From Larix sibirica (lineage: Eukaryota; Streptophyta; Pinopsida; Pinales; Pinaceae), in NCBI GenBank assembly GCA_004151065.3, contig NWUY0300010183.1, positions 1-23,674 on the forward strand: DNA of 23,674 nucleotides, written 5' to 3'. Position 1 is the stretch's first letter. The number at the start of each line of letters is the position of its first letter. The position numbers and the translations under genes were made by a program. A model generated the notes under the pieces. That model searched no databases. It saw only the letters and a program-made list of their open reading frames with translations, and was not told the DNA's origin. This document shows positions 1-9,011 of the stretch, one piece after another.

Positions 1-19
1 AAAATATATAGAATTGATC

Positions 20-53
20 ACATCAAAATCAACACATCAAAATCAACACATCA
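20..53. repeat. Short tandem repeat, 14-bp unit
   Basis: The unit ACATCAAAATCAAC occurs twice head to tail (20-33, 34-47), followed by a partial third copy (48-53). It sits in AT-rich DNA with no gene nearby. Confidence 0.85.
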
Positions 54-575
54 TATAGTAAATGACAATTATGTGCTTCAAACATAAAGGAAATCTCACG
101 GACTTATGTATCCTCTTTGGCTATTTAAAAAATAGAATGAGTGAAATTTAAAATTTTAGTTTTAATTTTAAAAAATTCAATTTAATAAAAAAAATTTGAA
201 AACATTGAAATTTTTAAATGAAAAATATATGGAATGAAATTTAAGTAAAGCAAATCACTTTGACTTGAAAATTAAAAGTATAATCCTACTTTGGTATAGA
301 GATTAAAAAAGGTTAATCATATTTAATTTGCTTGTGTCGAAAGGCATTTTCTACATCTCAATATGGGGAGATGATTCCATTCTTCAACCTACATATACTT
401 TAATTAAAATTTAAAACCAAACAGAAACACATAGAAATACACATATATAGTTTTGGTAAAAATAATTATGAACAGTGAATATATATTTCTTAGCTATCTT
501 AGATATGTCAAAGCCATGCCAAAGGTTATAATCTATTTATTGCTAAAGAGTATTTCTGATATGCAAAATACTAGC
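54..575. other. AT-rich non-coding stretch
   Basis: I see no reading frame of substance, no recognisable element end and no RNA gene here. Base composition is strongly AT-rich with homopolymer A and T runs. Confidence 0.6.
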
Positions 576-730
576 TAGATCCATCTTAACTTCGTATCTA
601 TCATGCATTGAGAGGGATCAAATCCCTTGAGGGCAAACCTTTCCTCAAATTTTTTCACTCAAAAGGATTTGCACCTCGAGGGATTTAATCCCTCTCAACA
701 TATGATAAATCCAAAGTTAAAATGGATCTA
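576..730. mobile_element. Fold-back (MITE-like) element
   Basis: The sequence is an imperfect palindrome along nearly its whole length. TAGATCCATCTTAAC at 576-590 pairs with GTTAAAATGGATCTA at 716-730. The best-matched part pairs TTGAGAGGGATCAAATCC (608 onward) with its near complement ending at 698. Pairing partners sum to about 1306, and even the central part (GGCAAACCTTT against AAAGGATTTGC) pairs with small bulges. There is no coding capacity. I call it MITE-like from structure and size (155 bp). No clear target-site duplication is visible, so a superfamily cannot be given, and a hairpin locus of other origin is possible. Confidence 0.6.
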
Positions 731-2200
731 CATTGATATTAATTTTTATGAATGATAAAAATTAGTCAATAAATTTGAGATAAATATATTGAAAGTAGTT
801 AATATATATATATAAGAAAACAAAAAAGACAAAAAAAATATAAGAATGATATCTCCAAAAACCATATAAAAAAATATCTTAATCAGTTGAAGTTATATTC
901 GTATATAAAAATAAAATATTAACTTTATCTAAAATAAAACTAATATAGGAGTAACTTCTTCAACAAAAATTAAATAAGCCCTCCAATGATATCTGTAAAA
1001 TTCTATTTACCTAACCACTTTATTTATATTGATAGGTAAGATTAATAAGCATTTTACGAATTTGTTTTTTATATTCTCTCAAAATAACATGAAATAAGGT
1101 GAGAGGATATTAATTATTTTAACATGAAAAATGTCAAAAGCCATTTTAGATTGATGAAATTGTAACTATCAAATGTTAATATTACATACTCAAGTTGCAA
1201 TAAAGGTATTCAAGTGTATTGAATCAATTTCAACATTAAAAACAACAATTTTATCAATCCAAAAGGGTGATTTTGGTAAAGATTGCATGATAACAAACCA
1301 GAAAAATTCAAATTCATAGAAGGTTTAGCCTTCTTCAAAATTAAGTATGAAAGCTACACAATAGGCTAAATTAGTGGTTAGGTCGTAGATCTCATAGTCT
1401 ATTTGGATAAATTTTAAATGTTTATGAATGGAAATTAGTAAAATGTGTAGCACACCAACTATCTTTCTCATAACAATGAATATTCAATCAAAAGCATAAA
1501 TTTGAATAAAAAATGGGAGTATGAGGCAATTGCAAATAGTTATTGTTCATGGTTAGGTTTTCAAAACCAAGCATCTTGCCATTAGCAACAACGCAAGGTT
1601 ATGGTTTGCAAGAGATAAAGTAAGTGGTTAGGAATTTCCAAGCCCTAATCGGGACAACTTCTAACCAAGAGAAATGTTACAATATTGACTCAAGCCAATT
1701 CATGAAGAAGGTTTCCGATGTAAGCCCTAACAAGAAAGTTTATGGGGGCATAGTGGAGCCATTGGGAACTCAAACACTAATTGGAAGAGCATTGGCTCCC
1801 CTAATAATGAAGAGGCTAATAAATTCCTTCTTTTGTGATATAGGTTATATCACCTTCTTGTTTCATCTCTAGGAGATTATATCACCTTCATGGGGACCTA
1901 GATTCGATATCTCAACTATTGGGCATTGGATTTCAATCTCAAGGAGGCCATTCCCAAAAGGTTATAGTCTAAATATGTCTTTTGCTTCTATCATTATTTG
2001 AAAAAAAAGTAACACACCAACACATCACACACAAAAAAGACACACTATTAGAATAACCTCACACTATTACCATACACTACTAAAATTTGGCTACTTGAAA
2101 TAACTTATTGGTGGTCTGTAAGGGGGTAGACTTCCACTCCTACTAGGTGCCTCTGGATTTTGAGTCATTAACATGTTTCCTTAACTTCAAGGAAGACGAG
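731..2200. other. AT-rich non-coding stretch
   Basis: No gene or known element is recognised. An 82-residue open frame at 1624-1872 begins with GTG and shows no domain I know; I treat it as chance or a relic of an unidentified repeat. The part around 1500-1980 is less AT-rich than its surroundings and may be old transposon sequence. Confidence 0.5.
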
Positions 2201-2440
2201 CTCTTAAACAATCAAAAGCAGTTTTAAGTCATACCTCAAAACCACAAGACAATTTCAATAAAAATCATATTCGTAAGAAAAGCAATATCTCTTACTATCA
2301 TTATTGAAATTAAAATAATAACTCTTAACCAATAAAAAGTAATTTTAAACAATACCCCAAAACCACAAGATAATTTCAATATAAATTATGTTCATAAAAA
2401 AACATCTCTTCCTATCATTATTGAAATTAAAATAATAAAA
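2201..2440. repeat. 121-bp tandem duplication
   Basis: Two diverged copies lie head to tail (about 2201-2321 and 2322-2440). Both run from CTCTTAA through CAAAACCACAAGA and AATTTCAATA to TTGAAATTAAAATAATA. Point differences and small indels separate them, so this is a real old duplication and not an assembly copy. Confidence 0.85.
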
Positions 2441-3370
2441 TCGTATATTTTAAACCATATTTAACTTTAATTGCAATTTAACTTCATACGTTTTTTATAT
2501 TTTAATGGACATCATTCATATTTTCCTTAATTCTAAATATTTAATTTATGTATAAACATGTGTTATTTCCGTTCTCATTACTACAAACTCTACCTTAAAA
2601 GTGAATCCATGTTCAACACCTTCTCCAAATTGAAAACAGTAAATAATGCTTCTCTTAAAAATGAACCAACCATCCCATATGAGTATTTTTATTTTAAAAA
2701 ATCAAGTCCGTTACTCATTCTAATATAAGAGAATATTTGATATAAAATGGCATTGATAAAAAAGGAATTTGAGCACTAAATACCCCAATAACTCGAAATC
2801 ATCCACATCGATTACTTATATTAAAAAACATCGACTTTTATTTGCGTGTAATGTAATTAATAAAATCAAGAAAATATTAGACATTTAATCTCATTATAAG
2901 AATCATGAAAAAAAAGCTGATATAATTCCCATGTTGTCTTAGTTTAACCGGGATACCCATCTTGAGGGGCTAAACATTGGTCGTAACAAGGATTTAAGCA
3001 CAAATTTGAAACTTATGAAACTTTGATAATCCACTTTGCATACTTTTTTTATTTTTTTCTTGGATGACCACAACCTAGAACTCCTTAAAAGAGCCATGGA
3101 TGGCGCATGGTATATTAAAAAATTTGAAATTTTACCTTAGGAATAGACAATATTGTTTATGTCGTTCAAGCTAGTGGGGGAGATGGTGTTGACTTTGCTT
3201 ATAACATGGAGTTTTGGTTCACTATATGCTCAATCTCAAAGCAACACCAAAAAAATTGGATTCTCAAAGCAACACAAAAAAAAATGGAGACAATCCATAG
3301 TGTGATTCCAAGAACCTTAGTCATATAGGATAGTGAGGAAAGAATCCTCATCTATATGTCTATTTACAAA
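2441..3370. other. Non-coding stretch with a small tandem duplication
   Basis: No gene is recognised. At 3234-3289 a 28-bp unit (TCTCAAAGCAACAC followed by an A run and TGGA) is present twice. A T-rich run at about 3044-3060 could be the complement of a poly(A) tail of the minus-strand LINE remnant to its right, but nothing between them confirms this. Confidence 0.5.
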
Positions 3371-3646
3371 TAACCTTGTGTCGGGCTAGGCAAAGGAATA
3401 CCTTCAATGAGATCTCAATCCACCTAATTACATATTAGATAGTCCAATGTTTTCATCACCATTACATAGAGAGCAAGTGCTCAAGTTCATGTTCTTGAAT
3501 ATGTCCATTGACAAAGATCCGTGTGCTAGGTCTAGGAAAAGTAGTACCTTGAATGAGACCTCAACCCACCCAATTACATATTAGATAGCCTAATGTTTTG
3601 GTTGGCATTGCATAGAAAGCAAGTGCTCAAGTGCAATGTTGTTGAA
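3371..3646. repeat. 146-bp tandem duplication inside the LINE remnant
   Basis: CCTTCAATGAGATCTCAATC at 3401 recurs as CCTTGAATGAGACCTCAACC at 3547, and GCTCAAG at 3479 recurs at 3625, both at an offset of 146. The copies have diverged at many positions. Confidence 0.85.
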
Positions 3647-3756
3647 TGCACTAATATAGACCTGTCCCTTTAGAATTCCATTCCTTAATAGCTCAAGTGC
3701 AATGTTGTTGAATGCACTAATATAGACCTATCCCTTTAGAGTTGCATTCCTTAATA
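3625..3756. repeat. 66-bp tandem duplication inside the LINE remnant
   Basis: The unit beginning GCTCAAGTGCAATG is present at 3625-3690 and 3691-3756 with about three mismatches. It is therefore younger than the overlapping 146-bp duplication. Confidence 0.95.
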
Positions 3757-3970
3757 GAAGGCCATATTGAAGCTTTAACAAACAAAGTATCAACTATGCA
3801 TATGAAAAAGGAGCCACATTCTAGAGCTTTAAGCGTGGCCAAGATGAAAGGCAAATGATATACCCAATCATAGGCTTTCTCAACATCATTGTTAATAAAA
3901 ATAGCATCTATTCCAAGGGAAAGGACCCATTCCATACATTCCCACACAATGATAAGGCTTATAATCACAC

Positions 3971-4843
3971 AAATTTGTTCCATTTGAAATGACCAACCTC
4001 CATTTGTTGCATTTCTTTCTAGGCATCCAAGTTTTGCAAATTGATGATGATATATTTATTTCTCAACTTAAATATGTTCTGAATATATTACAGTGATTAA
4101 AAGTGGAGAATTGTAAATAGTGTGCTACACATTGCTTGTAGGGAGTGAAGTTGAATAAAGAGTGTGTATCTCTAAAATTCGATGCTACTCTCTACAAGCA
4201 ACTTGTTGGTAGCCTCATTTATTTTATTCACAACAACTTGATATTTCCTTTGTGGTTAGTGTGGTCTCTAGGTTCATGCAGGATCCGTAGGAGAGCAACT
4301 TCAAGCCCGCAAAGAAGATTGTTCATTATATCAAGTGCACTTATCAACATGCTATCAAGTAATGCAGTAAAAATATGAACCAATTAGTCAGGTATACTAA
4401 CTCAAATTAGGTTGGAGATGGAGATGAAATGAAGTCGACTTCTAACTATGTGTTTCATGTTGGATTTGGACCCATACTCTAGAATTGTAAAAGGCAAAGG
4501 GTGGTCTCTATTTCAACCACTGAAGCTAAATATAGAGGTGCAATGAATGTTGGCACAAAGGCAGTGTGGATTCAAGGCCTAATGGGTGAGATTGGATTTC
4601 CCCTTGAAGAGTCGATTGTAGTGTATTGTGGCAATCAAAGTGCAATACAAGTAGTTGAAAATCCTTTTGCTCACAATAAGATGAAGCATGTGCAGCTTCA
4701 GGCTCATTATCTAAGATAATTAGCAAAGGAAATTATTGTCTCTCATTTGTTGTAGGACAAATGATCAAATCCCTAATATCTTTAGGAAGCCATTCACAAA
4801 AGCTAAGTTTGTGAAACTTAGGGATATGCTTGAGCTTCAGTAA
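3971..4843 (+). pseudogene. Ty1/copia pol 3' end (RT tail and RNase H), degraded
   Basis: This is the end of a copia polyprotein that would copy element RNA into DNA and degrade the RNA strand. From 3986 a frame reads EMTNLHLLHFFLGI, then GIQVLQIDDDIFISQ, then DATLYKQLVGSLIYF from 4181, all standard copia RT landmarks in the right order. A frameshift near 4240-4260 moves the reading to the frame of FMQDP and KKIVHYIK, and a further shift leads to 4381. The RNase H part runs 4381-4719, with VSISTTEAKYRGAM, AVWIQGLMGEIGFP and VVYCGNQSAIQV; the family usually has CDNQSA, so the catalytic Asp is replaced by Gly. The terminal block (NDQIPNIFRKPF, KFVKLRDMLELQ) ends at the stop 4841-4843. At least two frameshifts and several stops make it non-functional. 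Integrase and gag are absent. Confidence 0.9.
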
Positions 4844-4890
4844 GCTACAATAATTAGGCAACATATAGAGATAATTTCACCACCTGACAC

Positions 4891-4901
4891 TGATGAGGGG
4901 G
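4891..4901 (+). other. Polypurine tract of the copia element
   Basis: The purine-rich run ending GATGAGGGGG lies 50 bp after the pol stop and directly before TGTTGG, where plus-strand DNA synthesis is primed in LTR retrotransposons. Confidence 0.7.
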
Positions 4902-5299
4902 TGTTGGAATAGTAGGTTCATCTCACCCCTTGACCTTTTGAAGATAGTCAATGTACAATTAAAGGTCAACTTAAGAGTTGACTAAGAGGTCAACTGGTCA
5001 GTTGCGTTGACCAAAGATGGTCTCAACTCAATTAAATGGTGAGCAATTCAAGGAATAAATATAGGAGATCTGTGGATGCCTAAAGTGCTCAAAGTTGGCA
5101 ACATTTTCTTCATTCTAAGGAGGTTAGTTATACTTTGTGTTATATATAGAAGATCATATGCATTGGTCTTTCATGGGAGTTTTTGTGTTATCCATTGAAT
5201 GGCAAGCTATGCTCACTTGTGCCTCGCCACTATAATGGTGTCTTTAGACACCACCTCTTCTTGGAATTCATAACTTTTCACTTCTTCAATTCCCCATCA
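4902..5299 (+). mobile_element. Copia 3' LTR
   Basis: The start TGTTGGAAT follows the polypurine tract and is a typical copia LTR head. A TATA-like ATAAATATA at 5055-5063 is placed where the U3 promoter would be. The end is not certain. ATTCCCCATCA ending at 5299 gives a CA terminus with partial inverse match to the head, for a length of about 398 bp. A 7-bp hairpin GGTGTCT/AGACACC lies at 5237-5252. I see no matching 5' LTR upstream in this window, so the element is truncated. Confidence 0.7.
4930..5012 (+). promoter_or_regulatory. Cluster of W-box cores in LTR U3
   Basis: TTGACC/T or its complement occurs at 4930-4935, 4964-4969, 4978-4983, 4988-4993 and 5007-5012, five sites in 83 bp, some 45-125 bp upstream of the TATA-like box. 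W-box cores are known binding sites of plant WRKY factors. That they drive this LTR under stress is inference. Confidence 0.5.
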
Positions 5300-7493
5300 T
5301 GTGTGTGATTATGTTTAATTATGAACAGGGGCATTTTGTTGCCATGAAAGTTGTTTATCCATGCTTGTTTAATTTCATTGCATTTTTATTATTTCACCTG
5401 TGCATGCATTTAGAACAAATTTAGGCCCTCATGGAAGGCCATCCTAGCTATGTCATGGTGAATGGTCTTTTATGGACTAAAATTTTAATGGCATATTTAT
5501 TGGCTCCTCATACATGGTCGACAAAGCACGGGACAGATGCCACTATGTGATAACATAGCTATGTTTCAATGTTGGGTCAATATGGCCAATTTTATGAGAA
5601 ACACAACAAATTTGGGCAATTTTGTGCATGCTTAGGTTTACAGCCTTGATAATGGGATCCACTTATAACTCTCAAGTTGTAGGAGGAATCCACGAATAAA
5701 GGGCGGACCATGTTTTAGGTTTTGACAATGGACAAGGAGGAGACTCGTCCTATGACTCCTCTTCCTAAGAAATGAAATTACCAATCATCCATAATAGTGT
5801 TGGCCTTATGGCTACCAAAATCACAAAAAAAACAAGAGTTGGTGGGTTAACGCCTTGCCCAATGATGCGAAGCTTTCGACCATGAGGAGGAATCGAGGAT
5901 TCAAAGCAGAGGTGCACTACAAACCCCGCAGGAAAGAAAGGTTAGTCAAAATGGTTAAGGAAAGGGTATGTAGAGCTTTGGGCATGTGGAGGCCCAAACA
6001 AGTCGAAGGGGAGACACATTCAACACTACGCAACAAGACTTAGACTAAGGCAAAGGTATGTGAAGTTTTGGTATGTAGAGGAATTAACAAATGTGTTAAA
6101 GGAGATCAATATCGACAATCCATATCTCTCACGACTTTTGGTAAGAAACTCAAGTGGAGAGGTGCCATTTTGCCTATGAACGATTGAGATTTCCCCTGCT
6201 CAAGGAAGATTGACGATCCACATCTCTTGCAGCATTTGGTATGTAGCTCAAGTGGAAAGGTCCTATGTTGCCACGAACATATGATGGTTGAGAACACTTG
6301 CAACATCTTTTAATTCTATGAAATGGAAAATACCAATTCCACCACAAACGACCAATGTTTGTTCCTCTGAGAACATGTGGATGGCCTAGAATGTAGTGGC
6401 AAGGGGTGGACCCTTTGGTGTGAGAGATTGTTGTACAATGGAATATGTGGCAACCAATGAGAGCATTGATTTTATTGTTGACTAGTGTCTCACTCTCTCG
6501 CCACACAATGAAAGTGTGTCATGTGGAATGACTCAAGACCTATGGGAACAATAAGCCTTGAGGCCCACAAAGAGGTGCTACAAGAGAGAGGATCCTAAGA
6601 TTTTTGCGTGAGGGTTGTTGAGGTTGATGTGGCCAGCACCCATGGTGATACATTTGTTCAACCTATGTAACACATTCCCTCCCAAAGAGTACAAGGACGA
6701 GACCATCCAAGAGGATTAGGTCCACAAAAATTAGGTGCCAAAGGGACTTCAAGAAACCAATGAGAAGGCAACACCTGATAGTCTTTGCCTATAAAAGTAA
6801 AGGAAAATGGATTTGAATCCATGGGGCTTTGAATTAACATAAAACAAGAAAAAAACAATGTGGTTCAATGCAAAATTGTGCAAAATCAATGAGAGATTTT
6901 ACAACAACAAAAAAGGAAGGGTGTTTCCCTCAATACCATAATGGGGTGGTCGTCCCCTTGGCCCTCATGGTGTCCCCTAAGAATTTGAAAATCCAATGAA
7001 ATTTTTTCCTTAAGTTAACAAGGCAAATGGGAAAGGGGCTTATGTTGTAATGCATTTGATTATAGGGAAGCTCAAATGGACATCAGATAATTACTATGAT
7101 GATGATTTTGTTGTTGGTTGTTGTTGTGATCTAATAGAAGTGTTATCATGCACAATTATTGCAGATCAATTTAGGTATTAAAGGCTACACCATAATCACA
7201 AAAGTCATAACAAGCAATGAACGTCCATAGCTCACAACCTCTTACCCCAACGTCCAAATTGAGCAAATTTATAGCCATTGGAAATATCTTCCAGAGGGGA
7301 AGAAAATTGAGGATTCAATTTTTGCAAATACACTTCTAATTTATCAAACTAATTATAAGAGCAGGGCTTGGTCTTGGTTGGACCAAGATACTTTCAACAT
7401 GGGAGATGAGCAAAAACCCTTGTGATTTCAAAGTAGATGCCATGGGTGAGAACCTACATAAATCAAGATACTCCTCCAAATATTGCAGAGACA
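5300..7493. other. Non-coding stretch between copia LTR and gypsy gag
   Basis: No coding domain is recognised on either strand. Short open frames at 5855-6043 and 6174-6506 show no family motif. Part of it could be the leader or 5' LTR of the gypsy element that starts at 7494, but I found neither a primer-binding site (TGGTATCAGAGC or similar) nor a matching LTR. Around 7095-7125 the sequence is a low-complexity GTT/GAT run. Confidence 0.5.
6107..6300. repeat. Diverged 97-bp tandem duplication
   Basis: CGACAATCCATATCTCTC at 6114 matches TGACGATCCACATCTCTT at 6211. CTCAAGTGGA, GAGGTGCC/AAGGTCCT and GTTGC/TTTGC continue in parallel at an offset of about 97 bp. The copies are well diverged. Confidence 0.75.
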
Positions 7494-8575
7494 ATGAGGA
7501 GCTTAAGGGTGGAACTTCAAATTTGTAGAGCAAACAATGAAAGGCTAATCACGGTTCAAGAAGAGCTAAACCATCTCAATACAAGCATGCTTCAAATTTA
7601 GATAGACATACAAAGATGAATACATCATGGACAAAGTTCAAATAATGTCTGTGGGGCGACAAGTAGCTCAAGAAGTCACTATCATCAAAGGTCACATAGT
7701 GCAAGAAGATCCTCTTGAGATGGGACCTACAAAACATCTTTGTCAAAATCATCTATCAGTGAGTCTTATACATCTAAAAATTGATTATGCAACCCATAAT
7801 CTTCTCCCAACAAACGTAGAAGGAAGAGGGCTCTATGAGATCACTTCCATGGAGACTTCCAAAAGGCAAAGCCACCTACAATTGATGGTGAGGTTAATTT
7901 TAAACAATAAGTTAAGGCTTGGCTTCTTGGGATAAGAAAATATCTAGAAGTTCATGACTATTTTGGGAATATTAAGGCCAAATTTGTCATATTCAATTTA
8001 AATCACGGAGCTTCTATTTGATGGGATCACCTCTTGTCGACAAAGAAGATTAATAAAAGGATGATTGTATGGAAGCAACCTAAGAATTACTTTCCGTGGA
8101 AATATATCTAGGATCGTTATTATGAAAGTAAAATCCAAGAATTCTCATGAACCGAAAGTAAAATCCAAGAATTCCATGAACTAAAATTGTTAAGGTATGT
8201 TAAATATATCGTAGATGAGAAGGAAAAAATTCAGTATCTCTTAAGTGGACTACCTCGATCCTATAGGAATAGGATTGAATTTGATGAGCCTCGAACAATT
8301 AAAGATGCAATTAGAAAGGCTAAGTATTACTATGAACAAAACAAGGGAAAACCATATTTCTAAAAGACATGGAAGGACAAAAACAGAGGGAAGATAGAAT
8401 AAAGGAAGAAAGGCTTCAAGCCTTATCCCTTCATAAACCACCCAAGGACCTTCCACAGCAAGCCCAAAGCAAGAAAGGCAATTTAGTTTTTGGTAAAGAG
8501 GCCAAGGCAACCTATTCAATGTCGGGGTTGTGGATGAAAGTTCTAAACCTGTTCAAGTGTAATCGGGGTTGTGGA
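7494..8575 (+). pseudogene. Ty3/gypsy gag, degraded and interrupted
   Basis: The first plausible ATG is at 7494. The same frame can be followed through stops to the zinc knuckle at 8520. A hydrophilic N-terminal part is followed by HFHGDFQKAKPPTIDGE (from 7842) and AWLLGIRKYLEVHDY, then WDHLLSTKKINKR, LLSGLPRSYRNRIEFDEP and AIRKAKYYYEQ. This matches the Retrotrans_gag domain (PF03732 type) of plant gypsy elements in order and spacing. About 18 residues are missing before LRYVKYI, and a 30-bp duplication lies at 8124-8182. At 8520-8534 the frame reads C-R-G-C-G, the first half of a CCHC nucleocapsid knuckle. The second half is found at 9014 after a solo LTR. Gag would form the particle and bind element RNA, but multiple in-frame stops make this copy dead. 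Confidence 0.85.
8124..8182. repeat. 30-bp tandem duplication in gag
   Basis: GAAAGTAAAATCCAAGAATT begins at 8124 and again at 8154. The first copy has one extra T (30 against 29 bp) and places a stop in the gag frame. Confidence 0.95.
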
Positions 8576-8603
8576 TGAAAGTTCTAAACCTGTTCAAGTG
8601 TAA
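8522..8603. repeat. 41-bp tandem duplication across a host/LTR junction
   Basis: Two identical 41-bp copies (8522-8562 and 8563-8603) begin TCGGGGTTGTGGA and end TTCAAGTGTAA. Each contains 13 bp of gag zinc-knuckle sequence followed by 28 bp of the inserted LTR end. The duplication must therefore have happened after the LTR inserted, and recently, since the copies have no differences. Confidence 0.95.
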
Positions 8604-9011
8604 CAATGCATACAATTCTTAAGCAAAACAGAAAGTAAACAATGACATTCACACACAGTACACAAAAAATTACTTTAGAAACCCCAAGGGAAAAACTAGT
8701 TTAACTTAGAGCTTCACTATTCTCTTTGTTTCTTTTTTCATTGTATTATCAATCATTTACAATACAATATATAAGCATTCACCAACCTCTGAAACCCTAA
8801 TTCCCAAACCGGAATTAGATTACAATGGGTTGAAAAACAGTCAAAAAACGGGGCGAAAACAACCCAAAAGAATTTCCTTAGGGGCCCACTGGCCCCCATA
8901 CCCCTAGTCGAGGGGGTAGGGCCCCCTCGGAACCCCTTAATTCAAGGGCTAGCCCACAAACCCCCACCAAAAGGTGGGTAGTCATGCAGAGAATATAACA
9001 CATACCCAACA
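8576..9011 (-). mobile_element. Solo LTR (copia-like) inserted in the gypsy zinc knuckle
   Basis: The block starts TGAAAG and ends CCCAACA on the plus strand. It is flanked by the 5-bp direct repeat GTGGA (8571-8575 and 9012-9016), a target-site duplication typical of LTR retrotransposons. Read on the minus strand it begins TGTTGGGTATGTG, a copia-like head, and ends CTTTCA. A TATA motif (GCTTATATATTG, about 8764-8775) is followed by an A-rich leader in that orientation, which supports the minus strand. There is no internal coding region, so the element has been reduced to one LTR by recombination. With the duplicated first copy the insertion spans 8535-9011. A GC-rich hairpin block lies at 8880-8975. 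Confidence 0.85.

Larger units (their letters stand above)
3371..3970 (-). pseudogene. LINE (L1-type) reverse transcriptase remnant
   Basis: Read on the minus strand, the open part 3717-3970 carries the hallmark of plant L1-type ORF2 reverse transcriptase. VWECMEW is followed by the motif around the first catalytic Asp, here degenerate (FINNDVEKAYDWV, where a lysine-aspartate pair would be usual, then EKAYDRV). After it come FILATLKALECG and IVDTLFVKAS, the usual order in this family. Beyond 3717 the frame is broken by stops, but minus-strand fragments resembling the next RT block (LGYLICNWV, FVNGHIQE) are visible to about 3517 and again to about 3371, because a 146-bp duplication copied this part. 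The FADD catalytic block, endonuclease and 3' end are not seen. It is a truncated, dead fragment. Its 5' side abuts the copia remnant at about 3960-3975. Confidence 0.75.

Noticed and set aside
1624-1872. 82-residue frame on the plus strand
   Set aside because: Starts with GTG, in AT-rich repeat DNA, with no recognisable family.
3044-3060. T run as the poly(A) tail of the minus-strand LINE
   Set aside because: The sequence between it and the RT fragment shows no LINE 3' motif and no target duplication was found, so it stays only a note.
4526-4726. Minus-strand frame opposite the copia RNase H
   Set aside because: It is the shadow of the RNase H reading on the plus strand.
8250-8519. Minus-strand frame of 89 residues
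   Set aside because: It lies opposite the gypsy gag, whose plus-strand reading explains the sequence.
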